Source: Acidobacteriota bacterium (GTDB lineage Bacteria; Acidobacteriota; JAAYUB01). Taken from it: a stretch of 52,207 nucleotides of DNA. Shown piece after piece: positions 15,802 through 25,500 of the stretch. Made by a program: the position numbers and the translations under genes. The stretch covers positions 1 to 52,207 of the forward strand of contig JAFGRT010000068.1 of assembly GCA_016935015.1 (NCBI GenBank), read 5' to 3'. The stretch's first letter is position 1. Every line of letters begins with the position of its first letter. The notes beneath the pieces were generated by a model. It ran no database searches. It saw only the letters and a list, made by a program, of their open reading frames with translations, and was not told where the DNA came from.

Positions 15802-16401
15802 TTACGATTTTTCTTCTTCGGCGTCGCCGCCGGCTTCCGGCTCCTCGGGCGGAGACAGAGGAGGGCTCAATTCCGCCGGAACGGATTCTTCCGCCCGGTT
15901 TTCCGCTCCCGGTGCCCCTACCGGGGCCGATACTTCGGCTGCCAGTGCCGTCTCTCCGCCTTCCTTCGCGACCAGGACCTTGATCTCGGCCGTCACATCA
16001 CGATGCAGCCGGATGGGGATGGTATACTCACCCAGCGTCTTGATGGGATGATCGAGACGTATTTTTCGCCGGTCGATCTGGAATCCCTTTTCCTCCAGCT
16101 GGTGCGCGATGTCCATGGTGGTGACGGAACCGTACAGGTTGTCGCCCTCACCCACCTTCTTTTCGATGTGAACACGCACCTCACCCAGCGCCTGGGCCAG
16201 GATCTCGGCTTCTTCCTTCAGTTTCGCTTCCTGCTTGACCCAGACCAGTTTCTGGTTTTCCACGTATTTGAGGTTACCCGGTGTGGCCTGCATGGCGAAC
16301 CTTTGAGGTATCAGATAGTTGCGGGCATAGCCATCCGCCACTTTGACTACATTGCCGCGGCGTCCCAGGTTTTCGACATCTTCGATCAGTATGATTTTCA
16401 T
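15802..16401 (-). CDS. rplI: 50S ribosomal protein bL9 with acidic C-terminal tail
   Basis: 199 residues against about 148 usual. Residues 1-148 are a normal bL9: MKIILIEDVENLGRRGNVV, DGYARNYLIPQ, a long helix, and a C-terminal domain with GSVTTMDIAHQLEEKG. The remaining 50 residues are an acidic, Pro/Ala-rich tail ending EEKS, absent from standard bL9. The start at 16401 has GGAG 10 nt upstream; the longer frame reads into the intergenic region. Third gene of the ribosomal operon, 49 nt after rpsR. Confidence 0.96.
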   Translation of the reverse strand: MKIILIEDVENLGRRGNVVKVADGYARNYLIPQRFAMQATPGNLKYVENQKLVWVKQEAKLKEEAEILAQALGEVRVHIEKKVGEGDNLYGSVTTMDIAHQLEEKGFQIDRRKIRLDHPIKTLGEYTIPIRLHRDVTAEIKVLVAKEGGETALAAEVSAPVGAPGAENRAEESVPAELSPPLSPPEEPEAGGDAEEEKS

Positions 16402-16450
16402 ATGGCAATCTCCATGCTCATCAATGTACCGGCGCAGGCGGCCGGAATAC

Positions 16451-16705
16451 CTAGAATTCGTCGGACACGAACGGCAGCAACGCCAGCACGCGTGCCCGCT
16501 TGACGGCGCGTCGCAGCCGGCGCTGATGGAACGAGCAGGTGCCCGAAATCCGGCGGGGCATGACGCGGCCGCGTTCGGGGACAAACTGCTTCAGCAGATC
16601 CACATCCTTATAATCAACGGTCACAATCTTCTCTTCGCAAAAGCGGCAAACCTTTTTACGACGATAGAAAAAACGACGTCCCGATCCCTTTCCATTGGCT
16701 TCCAT
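16451..16705 (-). CDS. rpsR: 30S ribosomal protein bS18, zinc-ribbon type
   Basis: 84 residues, typical length. Core motifs include [29 protein letters not shown] and [22 protein letters not shown] near the N-terminus plus the Cys and His of SGTCSFH make up a C+ zinc-binding form. It binds 16S rRNA as a heterodimer with bS6, whose gene ends two bases upstream. No ssb gene lies between them, unlike many bacteria. Confidence 0.97.
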   Translation of the reverse strand: MEANGKGSGRRFFYRRKKVCRFCEEKIVTVDYKDVDLLKQFVPERGRVMPRRISGTCSFHQRRLRRAVKRARVLALLPFVSDEF

Positions 16706-16707
16706 GA

Positions 16708-17166
16708 TTATCTACCTCCATCTTTATCGCCGCGTGACCGATCCCGGTAATCGCGCCGTTCCCGATGATCCCGGCCCTCGCGGGAACCGGGGCCTTCCCC
16801 ACGGCGGCGACGCTTCTCCAGGCTGCGCCGTTGGGCGTCGTAATACTGTTTCCGTTTTTCCGCCACCTTCTCTTCCTCATCCTTGCGGATGGTGAGGAAC
16901 CGGATAATTTCGTCGGCCACCCGCATCCGGCGCTCCACTTCGTCGACGGCCCGGCCGTCCCCTTCGAAGCGAAGGATGTAGTAGAACGCTTCCTTGAATT
17001 TTTTGATTTCATAGGCCAGCGTCCGCTTTTCCCAGAGCTCACAGGTGACATCGTGGCCACCGAATTGCTCGATGTAGCCTTTCATCCGGTCCGTGAGCTC
17101 TTGCTGCGCTTCTTCCGGCAAGTCAGGAGCGACAAGAAAAACCAGCTCGTACTTATGCTTCTGCAC
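16708..17166 (-). CDS. rpsF: 30S ribosomal protein bS6 with basic Arg-rich tail
   Basis: 152 residues against about 95-130 usual. The core is [19 protein letters not shown], an internal [21 protein letters not shown] and [13 protein letters not shown]. From about residue 105 the protein is almost all Arg, Glu, Asp and Gly, ending RGDKDGGR. Translation starts at GTG with AAAGGAG seven bases before it. It leads rpsF-rpsR-rplI and has its own promoter and a structured leader. Confidence 0.96.
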   Translation of the reverse strand: MQKHKYELVFLVAPDLPEEAQQELTDRMKGYIEQFGGHDVTCELWEKRTLAYEIKKFKEAFYYILRFEGDGRAVDEVERRMRVADEIIRFLTIRKDEEEKVAEKRKQYYDAQRRSLEKRRRRGEGPGSREGRDHRERRDYRDRSRGDKDGGR

Positions 17167-17254
17167 GATTCTTCTCCTTTTCCAATCTTAGGTTTGTTAC
17201 AGGAAATTGCTCCTGTGGGCCCCGGTGGCGAAGCAAGGCCCTTTCACATGGAAA
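17167..17254 (-). promoter_or_regulatory. structured rpsF leader, candidate bS6:bS18 autoregulatory element
   Basis: The untranslated leader holds three consecutive hairpins: stem 17240-17245/17251-17256, stem 17217-17221/17237-17241 with a 15-nt loop containing GCCACCGG, and a 6-bp stem 17199-17204/17211-17216. Many bacteria regulate this operon by binding of the S6:S18 dimer to a leader structure with a CACCG-like element. Assignment to that family is inference. Confidence 0.35.
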
Positions 17255-17260
17255 GGTGAG

Positions 17261-17288
17261 ATTATACTTAAAAAAAATAAAAATTCAA
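17261..17288 (-). promoter_or_regulatory. sigma70-type promoter of rpsF-rpsR-rplI
   Basis: -35 TTGAAT (17283-17288), 16-bp spacer made of A/T only, and perfect -10 TATAAT (17261-17266) on the minus strand. Lies 95 bp before the rpsF start. Confidence 0.65.
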
Positions 17289-17364
17289 CTTTTTTGTGCA
17301 GATCCCGGCGGAAAAAATCTTGGGGGGATCCGCCCAGCCCGGGACGAGATCCAGCCGGTTCGGC

Positions 17365-19446
17365 CTATTTGATCAGCGGCGCGATCACCAACGAGACCAC
17401 CGACATCAACTTGATCAGAATATTCAAGGAAGGTCCGGCCGTATCCTTGAACGGGTCGCCGACCGTATCGCCCACCACCGCCGCCTTGTGGGCATCGGAA
17501 CCCTTGCCGCCAAAATGGCCGCCCTCGATGTATTTCTTGGCATTGTCCCATGCCCCGCCGGCATTGGCCATGAAAATGGCCATCACCACACCCGAGACCA
17601 GCACTCCCGCCAACAGTCCGCCCAGGGATTCCTTGTCCCAGAAACCGACCAGGGCCGGCACCCCGATGGCCATCAGGCCGGGCAAAATCATTTCGCGGAT
17701 GGCGGCGGCCGTCGAAATATCCACGCATGTGGCGTACTCGGCCTCGGCCGTACCCTCCATCAAGCCCTTGATTGTCCTGAACTGCCGACGGACCTCTTCG
17801 ATCATTTTGAAGGCCGCCTTGCCCACGGCTTTCATGGCCATGGAGGAAAAGAGGAACGGCAACATGCCGCCGACCAGCAGTCCGGCCATGACCCGGGGAT
17901 TGGCGATATCCAGTGATTTTACCTCCGCCTGCTGCATGAATGCGCTGAACAGCGCCAGGGAGGTCAAGGCCGCCGAGCCGATGGCAAAACCCTTGCCGAT
18001 GGCGGCGGTGGTGTTGCCCACTGAGTCCAGTTTATCGGTGCGCTGGCGCACTTCCTTCTCCAGATGGGACATCTCGGCGATGCCGCCGGCATTGTCCGAA
18101 ATCGGGCCGTAAGCGTCCACGGAAAGCTGGATGCCGGTGGTGGACAGCATGCCCAGAGCGGCGATGGCGATACCATACAGGCCGGCAAAGTGGTAGGCCG
18201 CCAGGATGGAACCGGCGATGACCAGCATCGGCAAGGCGGTACTCTGCATCCCCACCGCCAGGCCGGCAATGATGTTGGTGGCCGTGCCGGAGGTGGAATC
18301 GTAGGCAATGCCCCGGGCCGGCTTACGGTTCTCCGAAGTATAATATTCCGTGATGAGGCCGACCATGATGCCGGCGATGAGGCCGGCGACAATGGCGACA
18401 AAGATATCCAGCGCCGAAATGGTCGCCGTGCCGAGGGATCCGCGGGTAACTTCCACCGGCTCGGGAAAAAAGAGTTGAATGACGAAATAGGAAGCCACGA
18501 TCATCAGGCCGGCGGCGCTGAACGTGCCGATATTCAAAGCGTTCTGGGGATTCCCCCCTTCCCGGGTACGGACGAGGAACGTCCCGAGAATGGAGCAGAG
18601 GATGCCCAGCCCGGCCAGGACCAGGGGAATGAGGACGGGAGCCAGCTGATACAAGGAGAGATCTGCGCCGCGGGGGATGATAATGGCGCCCAGCACCATC
18701 GAGCCTACGATGGATCCCACGTAAGACTCGAAAAGATCGGCGCCCATACCGGCCACATCACCGACATTGTCACCGACGTTATCGGCGATCACCGCCGGGT
18801 TGCGCGGGTCGTCTTCCGGGATGCCGGCTTCCACCTTGCCCACGAGGTCGGCGCCCACGTCCGCGGCCTTGGTGAAGATTCCTCCGCCTACCCGGGCGAA
18901 AAGGGCGATGGAACTGGCGCCCAGGCTGAATCCGCTGATGACGGTGGTGATCATGGCCCAGTCCCCTCGGAACTGCGCCAGATTGTTGTACACCCAAAAG
19001 AGTCCGGTCAGTCCCAGCACGCCGAGTCCCACCACGCACATGCCCATGACGGAACCGCCGGCGAACGCCACCTTTAGCGCTTTGACCATGCTGCTGCGCG
19101 CGGCGGCGGTGGTGCGGACGTTGGCCGACGTGGCGACCCGCATCCCGACGTAACCGGCCGTGGCGGAACACACGGCGCCCAGCACGAACGAGAGGGCGAC
19201 CAGGGCATGGGAATCGGTGCGGCCCATATTGCTGAACACGAGCAGGACGGCGACCACGAAGACAAAAATCGCCAAGACACGATATTCCCGGGACAGAAAG
19301 GCCATGGCACCCCGCCTGATATATCCGGCGATCCGTCCCATGGCTTCCGTGCCCGCGTCCTGGCGATTAATCCATGCCGATTTCCAGATGGCATACAGCA
19401 AAGCGAGAGCACCCGTGCACAGGATCAGAATCAGAAGTGTTGACAT
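17365..19446 (-). CDS. hppA: K+-dependent membrane-bound pyrophosphatase
   Basis: 693 residues with about 16 membrane segments, the usual length. It couples PPi hydrolysis to ion pumping across the inner membrane. The substrate-binding sequence [11 protein letters not shown] (near 195-205) and [20 protein letters not shown] (near 208-228) are complete. The motif [10 protein letters not shown] near 476 has Ala where K+-independent enzymes have Lys, so it should be K+-dependent. Both H+ and Na+ pumps occur in that class, and I cannot decide which from sequence alone. pth ends three bases upstream, so it is in the prs-rplY-pth transcript. Confidence 0.96.
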   Translation of the reverse strand: MSTLLILILCTGALALLYAIWKSAWINRQDAGTEAMGRIAGYIRRGAMAFLSREYRVLAIFVFVVAVLLVFSNMGRTDSHALVALSFVLGAVCSATAGYVGMRVATSANVRTTAAARSSMVKALKVAFAGGSVMGMCVVGLGVLGLTGLFWVYNNLAQFRGDWAMITTVISGFSLGASSIALFARVGGGIFTKAADVGADLVGKVEAGIPEDDPRNPAVIADNVGDNVGDVAGMGADLFESYVGSIVGSMVLGAIIIPRGADLSLYQLAPVLIPLVLAGLGILCSILGTFLVRTREGGNPQNALNIGTFSAAGLMIVASYFVIQLFFPEPVEVTRGSLGTATISALDIFVAIVAGLIAGIMVGLITEYYTSENRKPARGIAYDSTSGTATNIIAGLAVGMQSTALPMLVIAGSILAAYHFAGLYGIAIAALGMLSTTGIQLSVDAYGPISDNAGGIAEMSHLEKEVRQRTDKLDSVGNTTAAIGKGFAIGSAALTSLALFSAFMQQAEVKSLDIANPRVMAGLLVGGMLPFLFSSMAMKAVGKAAFKMIEEVRRQFRTIKGLMEGTAEAEYATCVDISTAAAIREMILPGLMAIGVPALVGFWDKESLGGLLAGVLVSGVVMAIFMANAGGAWDNAKKYIEGGHFGGKGSDAHKAAVVGDTVGDPFKDTAGPSLNILIKLMSVVSLVIAPLIK

Positions 19447-19449
19447 CGG

Positions 19450-20049
19450 TTACTGACCTCCAGGATTGTTGTAAATGGCCATTGCCCTTTCATAGCCGGA
19501 TCGATAGATCAGTTCCAGGGCTTCATACATTCGCTCGAACAGCCCATCGAGGATTTGTCGCTCCTTCACCGTCAGGGGATGCAGCACATATTCCGCCGCG
19601 TCGCCGTACTCTTCGTCTTCCGGGCGAATGCCAATACGAATACGTGGGATATCCTGCGTTCCGGACCGCTCGATGATGTTGGCCATGCCGCGATGGCCGC
19701 CCGACGAACCGCGGGTACGGATTCTAAAATGACCCAGCGGCAGATCGAGATCATCGTACACCACCATCGTCTGCCCAGGGGAGAGGTGCCAGGCCGCCAG
19801 CACCAGTTGATACGCTACACCGCTCAGGTTCATAAACGTCTGTGGCTTGATCAGATGCACGTCCTGCCCGAACAGATACGCTTCCTGAATGACGGCCTGG
19901 TATCTGCGTTTCTTGGTCCGGACAGGGACCCGACGACGTCGAATCAGATAGTCCAAAAAAAGAAATCCAGCGTTGTGCCTCGTTTCACGGTAAGCCAACC
20001 CCGGATTGCCGAGTCCAAAAATAGCATCCGGCCGCGCCTCATCCGCCAT
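19450..20049 (-). CDS. pth: peptidyl-tRNA hydrolase
   Basis: 199 residues. Releases tRNA from prematurely dropped peptidyl-tRNA in the cytosol. GLGNPGLAYRETRHNAGF contains catalytic His25; FMNLSG contains Asn74; YDDLDLPLG contains the conserved Asp pair 99/100; RGSSGGHRGMANI is the tRNA-contact loop with Asn. Two bases separate it from rplY and three from hppA. The rplY-pth pair with prs is a widespread bacterial arrangement. Confidence 0.97.
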   Translation of the reverse strand: MADEARPDAIFGLGNPGLAYRETRHNAGFLFLDYLIRRRRVPVRTKKRRYQAVIQEAYLFGQDVHLIKPQTFMNLSGVAYQLVLAAWHLSPGQTMVVYDDLDLPLGHFRIRTRGSSGGHRGMANIIERSGTQDIPRIRIGIRPEDEEYGDAAEYVLHPLTVKERQILDGLFERMYEALELIYRSGYERAMAIYNNPGGQ

Positions 20050-20051
20050 GA

Positions 20052-20720
20052 CTAATCTTCAGCTTTTTCGGACGCTTCGCTTGCTTCAGCTCCGCCGGCC
20101 TCCTCCGTCATCCCGGCAAGGGCTCCTCCCTCGGCGGGCAGTCGCAAGCCGGCCTCGGTTGTCCGGGTGCTCTCCACAACCGCGATGTTGATTTCACCAT
20201 CCGCCAAGATCTTGACGTTTTGGGCCACCTTCAGGTCCTTGATTTTCATGCGCTGATGCAGATCCAGATCGGAGACATCGGCGATCAGCTGCACCGGGAC
20301 GTCCTGCGGCAGACATCGGACCGGCAGGTCCCGGCGTAAAATGACCAGCACACCACCGGCGTTCTTGACTCCGATCGGCACACCCTCGGTGACGATGGGC
20401 ACGCTGACCTCCACGGGGCGCTCATGGCTGATCTTGAGAAAATCCACATGGATCAATTCATCCCGGACCGGGTCCAGCTGGTAGTCCCGAATCAGGACCT
20501 CTTTCTGATTGCTTTCATCCATTTTCAGCATGTACACCCTGTTGCGGCCGCCCTCGCTATGCAGGTATTGATCCATCAGCTTCCGATCGATGGCCAACGG
20601 CACCGGTTCTTCGTCCACACCATAAAGAATGGCCGGGATCATCCCTTCATTCCGCAACCGTCGGGCGCCGTTCTTTCCCAGGTCCCACCTGCGCTTGGCT
20701 TCAATGATTACTTTTTCCAT
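20052..20720 (-). CDS. rplY: 50S ribosomal protein bL25 (Ctc/TL5 form)
   Basis: 222 residues, the long two-domain Ctc/TL5 type rather than the short E. coli form. The 5S rRNA-binding domain is about 1-95 (RRLRNEGMIPAILYG, VLIRDYQLDPVRDELIHVDF), followed by a beta domain with VPIVTEGVPIGVKNAGGVL and a variable Glu/Ala-rich tail. It binds 5S rRNA in the large subunit. It lies 30 nt after prs and 2 nt before pth. Confidence 0.96.
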   Translation of the reverse strand: MEKVIIEAKRRWDLGKNGARRLRNEGMIPAILYGVDEEPVPLAIDRKLMDQYLHSEGGRNRVYMLKMDESNQKEVLIRDYQLDPVRDELIHVDFLKISHERPVEVSVPIVTEGVPIGVKNAGGVLVILRRDLPVRCLPQDVPVQLIADVSDLDLHQRMKIKDLKVAQNVKILADGEINIAVVESTRTTEAGLRLPAEGGALAGMTEEAGGAEASEASEKAED

Positions 20721-20750
20721 CTCTATATGCTCCTCAAATTATTTCACCGA

Positions 20751-21689
<939 letters not shown>

Positions 21690-21834
21690 TGAAGTGACCT
21701 CCTCCATCCCGCACACGACCTTTCAGGAGACTATCGCATCCATCCAACCCTCTCAGCGTGAACGGAAACAGGTATTGGCCGGAAAACGTACATCCTCTGT
21801 CGCCAGGGCGCACACGTCCGACCCGTCATAAAAA

Positions 21835-21909
21835 TGGCTGGGGAGGGAGGATTCGAACCTCCGAATGCAGGTTCCAAAGACCTGTGTCTTGCCGCTTGAC
21901 GACTCCCCA
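21835..21909 (-). tRNA. tRNA-Gln (UUG anticodon)
   Basis: 75 nt, CCA encoded. The acceptor TGGGGAG pairs with CTCCCCA; the anticodon stem CAGGT/ACCTG encloses CTTTGGA, giving anticodon TTG (CAA/CAG). It sits between ispE and prs, 8 nt after the ispE stop. Confidence 0.96.
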
Positions 21910-21917
21910 GCAAAACA

Positions 21918-22817
21918 TCAGAAAACCCATGGCCGGAGTCGCTGGTGGTACTCCCGTCTGGGGAAAAGATTCGTTCGAAAGATCCGCACCAAACTCAGGC
22001 GGCCCTGCAAGTGTTTTGCAGCCTGTTGGCAATGGTCTTCATCCGTGAAGAGACCGAAAACCGCCGACCCGCTTCCACTCAACATCGCCCGGGATGCGCC
22101 GACCTCCAGGAGAGCGTGTTTGATCGTCTTCAGACCAGGGAATTCAGAGAAGACAACCGATTCGAAGTCATTTTCGCCATCGTCTAGAAACACTTCCGCC
22201 GATGACAGGCCCCTGAACGAGGGTGGAATTTTAGTATTATAGCCCGCTTTTGTCAATATAAAATTCAGGCGTCCGTAGGCCCAGGAAGTGCTGACAGACT
22301 GGGCCGGACAGACGATCAGTACGGGCCGTGGCGGGAGATCCGGCAGCAGGATCAGCTCCTCGCCCCGGCCGACGCCGGCCGCCGTGCCGCCGTGAAGAAA
22401 AAAGGAGACATCGGCGCCAAGAGCGGTGGCGATATCCACCAGGTCGCCGGCCGGAATTCCGCCTGCCCACAAGTGATGGACGCCGGCCAGAACCGCCGCT
22501 GCATCGGCGCTGCCGCCGCCGAGACCAGCCTGGGCGGGAATCCGCTTTTGCAGGCGGATATCCAGTCCGGCCACCGCGGGGTGGCGTTCCTGGAGCCGTC
22601 GAACCGCCTGCAGGCACAGATTGGACTCGTCCACCGGCAGCGCGGGATCATCACACTCCAGCCTCACCACCCCGTCCGGACGGCGCCGCAAAAAAAGCTC
22701 GTCGGCCAGGCCGATGGTCTGGAAAACGGTACGAATCTCATGATAGCCGTCCGGGCGCGGGAAAAGCACCTTCAAATGAAGATTGATTTTGGCATAGGCC
22801 AGGACCCTGACGGACAT
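21918..22817 (-). CDS. ispE: 4-diphosphocytidyl-2-C-methyl-D-erythritol kinase
   Basis: 299 residues, GHMP kinase fold, cytosolic. It phosphorylates CDP-ME in the MEP isoprenoid pathway. AYAKINLHLKV carries catalytic Lys10; the ATP loop is PAQAGLGGGSADAAA (93-107); GADVSFFLHGG carries catalytic Asp136; and MLSGSGSAVFGLF is GHMP motif 3. It starts nine bases after the stop of the four-repeat secreted protein, so the two are probably co-transcribed. Confidence 0.96.
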   Translation of the reverse strand: MSVRVLAYAKINLHLKVLFPRPDGYHEIRTVFQTIGLADELFLRRRPDGVVRLECDDPALPVDESNLCLQAVRRLQERHPAVAGLDIRLQKRIPAQAGLGGGSADAAAVLAGVHHLWAGGIPAGDLVDIATALGADVSFFLHGGTAAGVGRGEELILLPDLPPRPVLIVCPAQSVSTSWAYGRLNFILTKAGYNTKIPPSFRGLSSAEVFLDDGENDFESVVFSEFPGLKTIKHALLEVGASRAMLSGSGSAVFGLFTDEDHCQQAAKHLQGRLSLVRIFRTNLFPRREYHQRLRPWVF

Positions 22818-22826
22818 TCCGCTCCC

Positions 22827-24200
22827 CTACCAATAGATCTCGAATTCGTAGTTGTCGGCGCCCCCCTTGGGATCGTGGATGTCGATCACCACTGCATAAT
22901 TGTTGCTGCGGGACGGCTGCTCGACGATGGTGACCGATCCGCGCCCTTCGATGAGGTTCAGCCCCACGGTGAGGGCCCGGCGCGGCAGGGGGGCGGAGAA
23001 CGTATGTGTCATGCCCATAATCGGTTTCGCATCGAGGTGGCGAATATCAATCTTGTCGCCGCGGATGATCAGCTGATCGCGACCGTCCACCCGCCCGCGC
23101 CAGCGGATGACGCCCCCCTCCAGCGGACGCTGGGCCGATGCGGGCTCCAGAGCGCCGCCGCCTTCCCATTTCAGACCGAAGCGGTAGTTGTCGACCCCGC
23201 CCTTGTCGGAGTCGTCCAGCCGGACGCGCAGGGTGTAGTTGTTCCAGGAACCGGGCTGCTCCACAATCTCCACCTTGCCGCGGCCATCCAGCTTGTAGAG
23301 CGTCACGTCCTGGGCGCGCCGTGGCAGATAGCTGCGAAAGTCATATTTGACCTTCTCCAAAGGTTTCGAGCGGAGATGCTCCACCTTGACCGATCGTTCC
23401 CGGATGAGCAAATCATCGATACCGTCCACCCGGCCTTCCCAGAGGAAATCCAGATCGGCCTCGGTAACGGTCTGATACGATTCCTGGTATTGCCTTTCCC
23501 AGTACAGGTAAAAATCATAGAGCGCCGCACCCCGGTGCCGGCCGTCATCCACTCGGACAATGGCCGTGTAGCCGTTGCTGTATTCAGGTTTCTGGACGAT
23601 TTCCACACCGCCGCGTGCCTGCTCTACAGCGATAGACACCTGGACGTCGCGGGACGGCAGGGGCGCGGAAAAATTGTAGGTCTGGTCCGTGATGGGCCGG
23701 GCGCGGATGTGCTCAAGCTGCACCGTGCGCCCGCTCACGCGGATGAAATCGGTGCCATCCACCCGACCCTGCCAGTGCAGGAAATCGGACCGGGTCCGGT
23801 CGAAATACCCGCCGCTGCCGGCGGCGTATTCATCCCACTCGAGGCGAAAACGGTAACGCTGGGGATAGATCTCCTCCTGATCATTGTTGACAAGGATCTT
23901 GAGGGTGTAGTCGTTGGTGACGGAGGGTTGCTCCACGAGGTCCACTGGACCGGAACCCTCCAGCTTCGTCAGCCGCACAGTGACGTTCTCGCGAGGGATC
24001 CCTTGCGGGGGATAGAACTCGAAACGCAAATTGCTCAACGGATTGAAATTGCGATGCTCCACCCGCACCTCATTGCCGCGGATGAGCAGAAAATCGGAGC
24101 CGTCCGCTTCGGCTTCGATGACCGCTTCCCCGGCCAGCAGGGTGCCGGCAGCCACCAACATCCAGGCAACAACTCCAAGAACCGTCCACACCATTTTCAT
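22827..24200 (-). CDS. secreted protein made of four ~90-residue beta-rich repeats
   Basis: 457 residues. The ATG at 24200 has a GAGGAG site and starts a signal peptide (MKMVWTVLGVVAWMLVAAG, cleavage near LLAG-EA). Four similar units cover about 33-122, 145-234, 256-345 and 369-457, repeating every 111-113 residues. Each has the pattern G-x-D-x-[IL]-x-R followed by V-x-[VI]-[ER]-H, P-[LI], a Y/H-x-F strand, PLPRR-like turn, a G-x-V-x-[IL]-V-[EQ]-[QK]-P core, N-x-Y and D-x-Y-x-F-x-[IL]-x-W. Units 2-4 are introduced by GRVDG. No known family was recognised. Loosely immunoglobulin- or propeller-like, but that is inference. Lies just before ispE. Confidence 0.8.
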   Translation of the reverse strand: MKMVWTVLGVVAWMLVAAGTLLAGEAVIEAEADGSDFLLIRGNEVRVEHRNFNPLSNLRFEFYPPQGIPRENVTVRLTKLEGSGPVDLVEQPSVTNDYTLKILVNNDQEEIYPQRYRFRLEWDEYAAGSGGYFDRTRSDFLHWQGRVDGTDFIRVSGRTVQLEHIRARPITDQTYNFSAPLPSRDVQVSIAVEQARGGVEIVQKPEYSNGYTAIVRVDDGRHRGAALYDFYLYWERQYQESYQTVTEADLDFLWEGRVDGIDDLLIRERSVKVEHLRSKPLEKVKYDFRSYLPRRAQDVTLYKLDGRGKVEIVEQPGSWNNYTLRVRLDDSDKGGVDNYRFGLKWEGGGALEPASAQRPLEGGVIRWRGRVDGRDQLIIRGDKIDIRHLDAKPIMGMTHTFSAPLPRRALTVGLNLIEGRGSVTIVEQPSRSNNYAVVIDIHDPKGGADNYEFEIYW

Positions 24201-24665
24201 CGCTCTTCTCCTCTCCCCGGCCGCAGCGGAACAATTTGCCGGGATCCGCTCACCGAAGTTCCCCGGCCGGGCCTTGTGTATCTTGTGACAGTAGATGCGC
24301 AAAACCGTCGATTGTTACCACCGTCCTGCAGATCACCTGAACGGCGGCGTGGACTATCGCCGGCTACCGGGCGTCACTGCGCCGTTCCACTACGGGCAGT
24401 GACAATCCAAGTGTATCATTTTCAATAAATAACCATTCATAGCCAACCGGATCAGGCCGCCGGCCGAATCATTCGGAGCGTTTGGGCTGATCGTTGCATC
24501 CTCTTCGCCCGTTGATGCGTTGCTCGCTGAAACGTGACCGCAAAATCACCCCGTCATCGCGAAGGCTTAACGGCGCCGGTACATCCTTGGACTTTCCTGG
24601 ACAAGATATCCTACCAAACCCGGGCAGGATTGTCGCTAAAAAAACCTTGTCGCAGGGGATTGAAC
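24201..24665. other. 465-bp divergent intergenic region
   Basis: Between the divergent four-repeat protein gene and the small secreted protein gene. It has one AT-rich island (about 24400-24440), where promoters could sit, but no clear -35/-10 pair was found. No RNA gene or convincing ORF was seen. Confidence 0.4.
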
Positions 24666-25388
24666 ATGATGCCAACGTTCCATTCAACGACTCCCAACCC
24701 TCGATTTGCCCGGATCGCCCTGGTGGTGTTGCTGGTCCTGGCGCTGGGCAGCGAGCCCCTGCTGGCCGGGCCGAAGCCCGAACCGCCGCCTGAGCTTCTG
24801 TCCGCGGGTGGAAGATGTGCCATTGAGCCTTCCCGTACTTCCCCGGAAATCCAGGACGAGCCCCCGACCAATTTCCTGGAAAAAGCCAGGCGAATCGGCC
24901 AGAACACCGGACTGATCGCCGCCAGCCCCATCACCCTTACCACACGGGCGAAGACGCCCCCCTGTGGATCAAAGACTTCCACCCCCACCGGTAGTTTCGA
25001 CAACACGGAAATGGCCCTGATTGGGGCCGAAAATTTCGGCATCGACATGGATCTGCTCAACGAGCGCCTCTTCATCAAAGTCGGTCAGCGGCACCCTCAC
25101 TACAATGTGGACAAACCGGATCCGGCCAATCCGGTGCTCCGGATCGGGGACGCCGGTCTGCCCATCAGCAAAAACTCCTTGCGCTACACTGGTTTCATCG
25201 GCATGGACGTCGTCTTCAACCTGAACAGCCTGGTGGTCCATGCACCCGTCACCGACAAGGTGTACATTCCGTTTGTGGCCACGGCGCTCATCGACGGCCT
25301 GGAAGGGCCAAAGCCGGGAAGACCGGCGATCCCGAATCGCTGCTGGAGAGCCTGGGAGTTCCGTATGCCATCGAATCCAAAGCCTTGA
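24666..25388 (+). CDS. small secreted protein of unknown function, possibly frameshifted near the end
   Basis: 240 residues. An AGGGG site precedes the ATG at 24666. It has a signal peptide (about 1-38; RFARIALVVLLVLALG, then EPLLAGP) and a segment about 115-215 with MALIGAENFGIDMDLLNERL, VGQRHPHYNVD and SKNSLRYTGFIGMDVVFNLN. No family recognised. The last 30 residues (PKPGRPAIPNRCWRAW) look non-coding, while another frame there reads TGDPESLLESLGVPYAIESK before a stop at 25400-25402. One extra G in the GGG run at 25305-25307 would join the two. It is either a mutation, an assembly error or a chance open frame. Confidence 0.5.
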   Translation: MMPTFHSTTPNPRFARIALVVLLVLALGSEPLLAGPKPEPPPELLSAGGRCAIEPSRTSPEIQDEPPTNFLEKARRIGQNTGLIAASPITLTTRAKTPPCGSKTSTPTGSFDNTEMALIGAENFGIDMDLLNERLFIKVGQRHPHYNVDKPDPANPVLRIGDAGLPISKNSLRYTGFIGMDVVFNLNSLVVHAPVTDKVYIPFVATALIDGLEGPKPGRPAIPNRCWRAWEFRMPSNPKP

Positions 25389-25500
25389 CGTCACGCTTCT
25401 GACCAAAACTATTCAGCGACCTCTGTCAATCATTCGCGGATCCGGTGCAGCTCCGTTTTTTTCACAGTCCCGGCGCGCCATGGTGGACGGTTTCGGTTCG

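Noticed and set aside
22392-24428. Plus-strand 678-residue open frame
   Set aside because: Shadow of ispE and the repeat protein, whose motifs are unambiguous on the minus strand.
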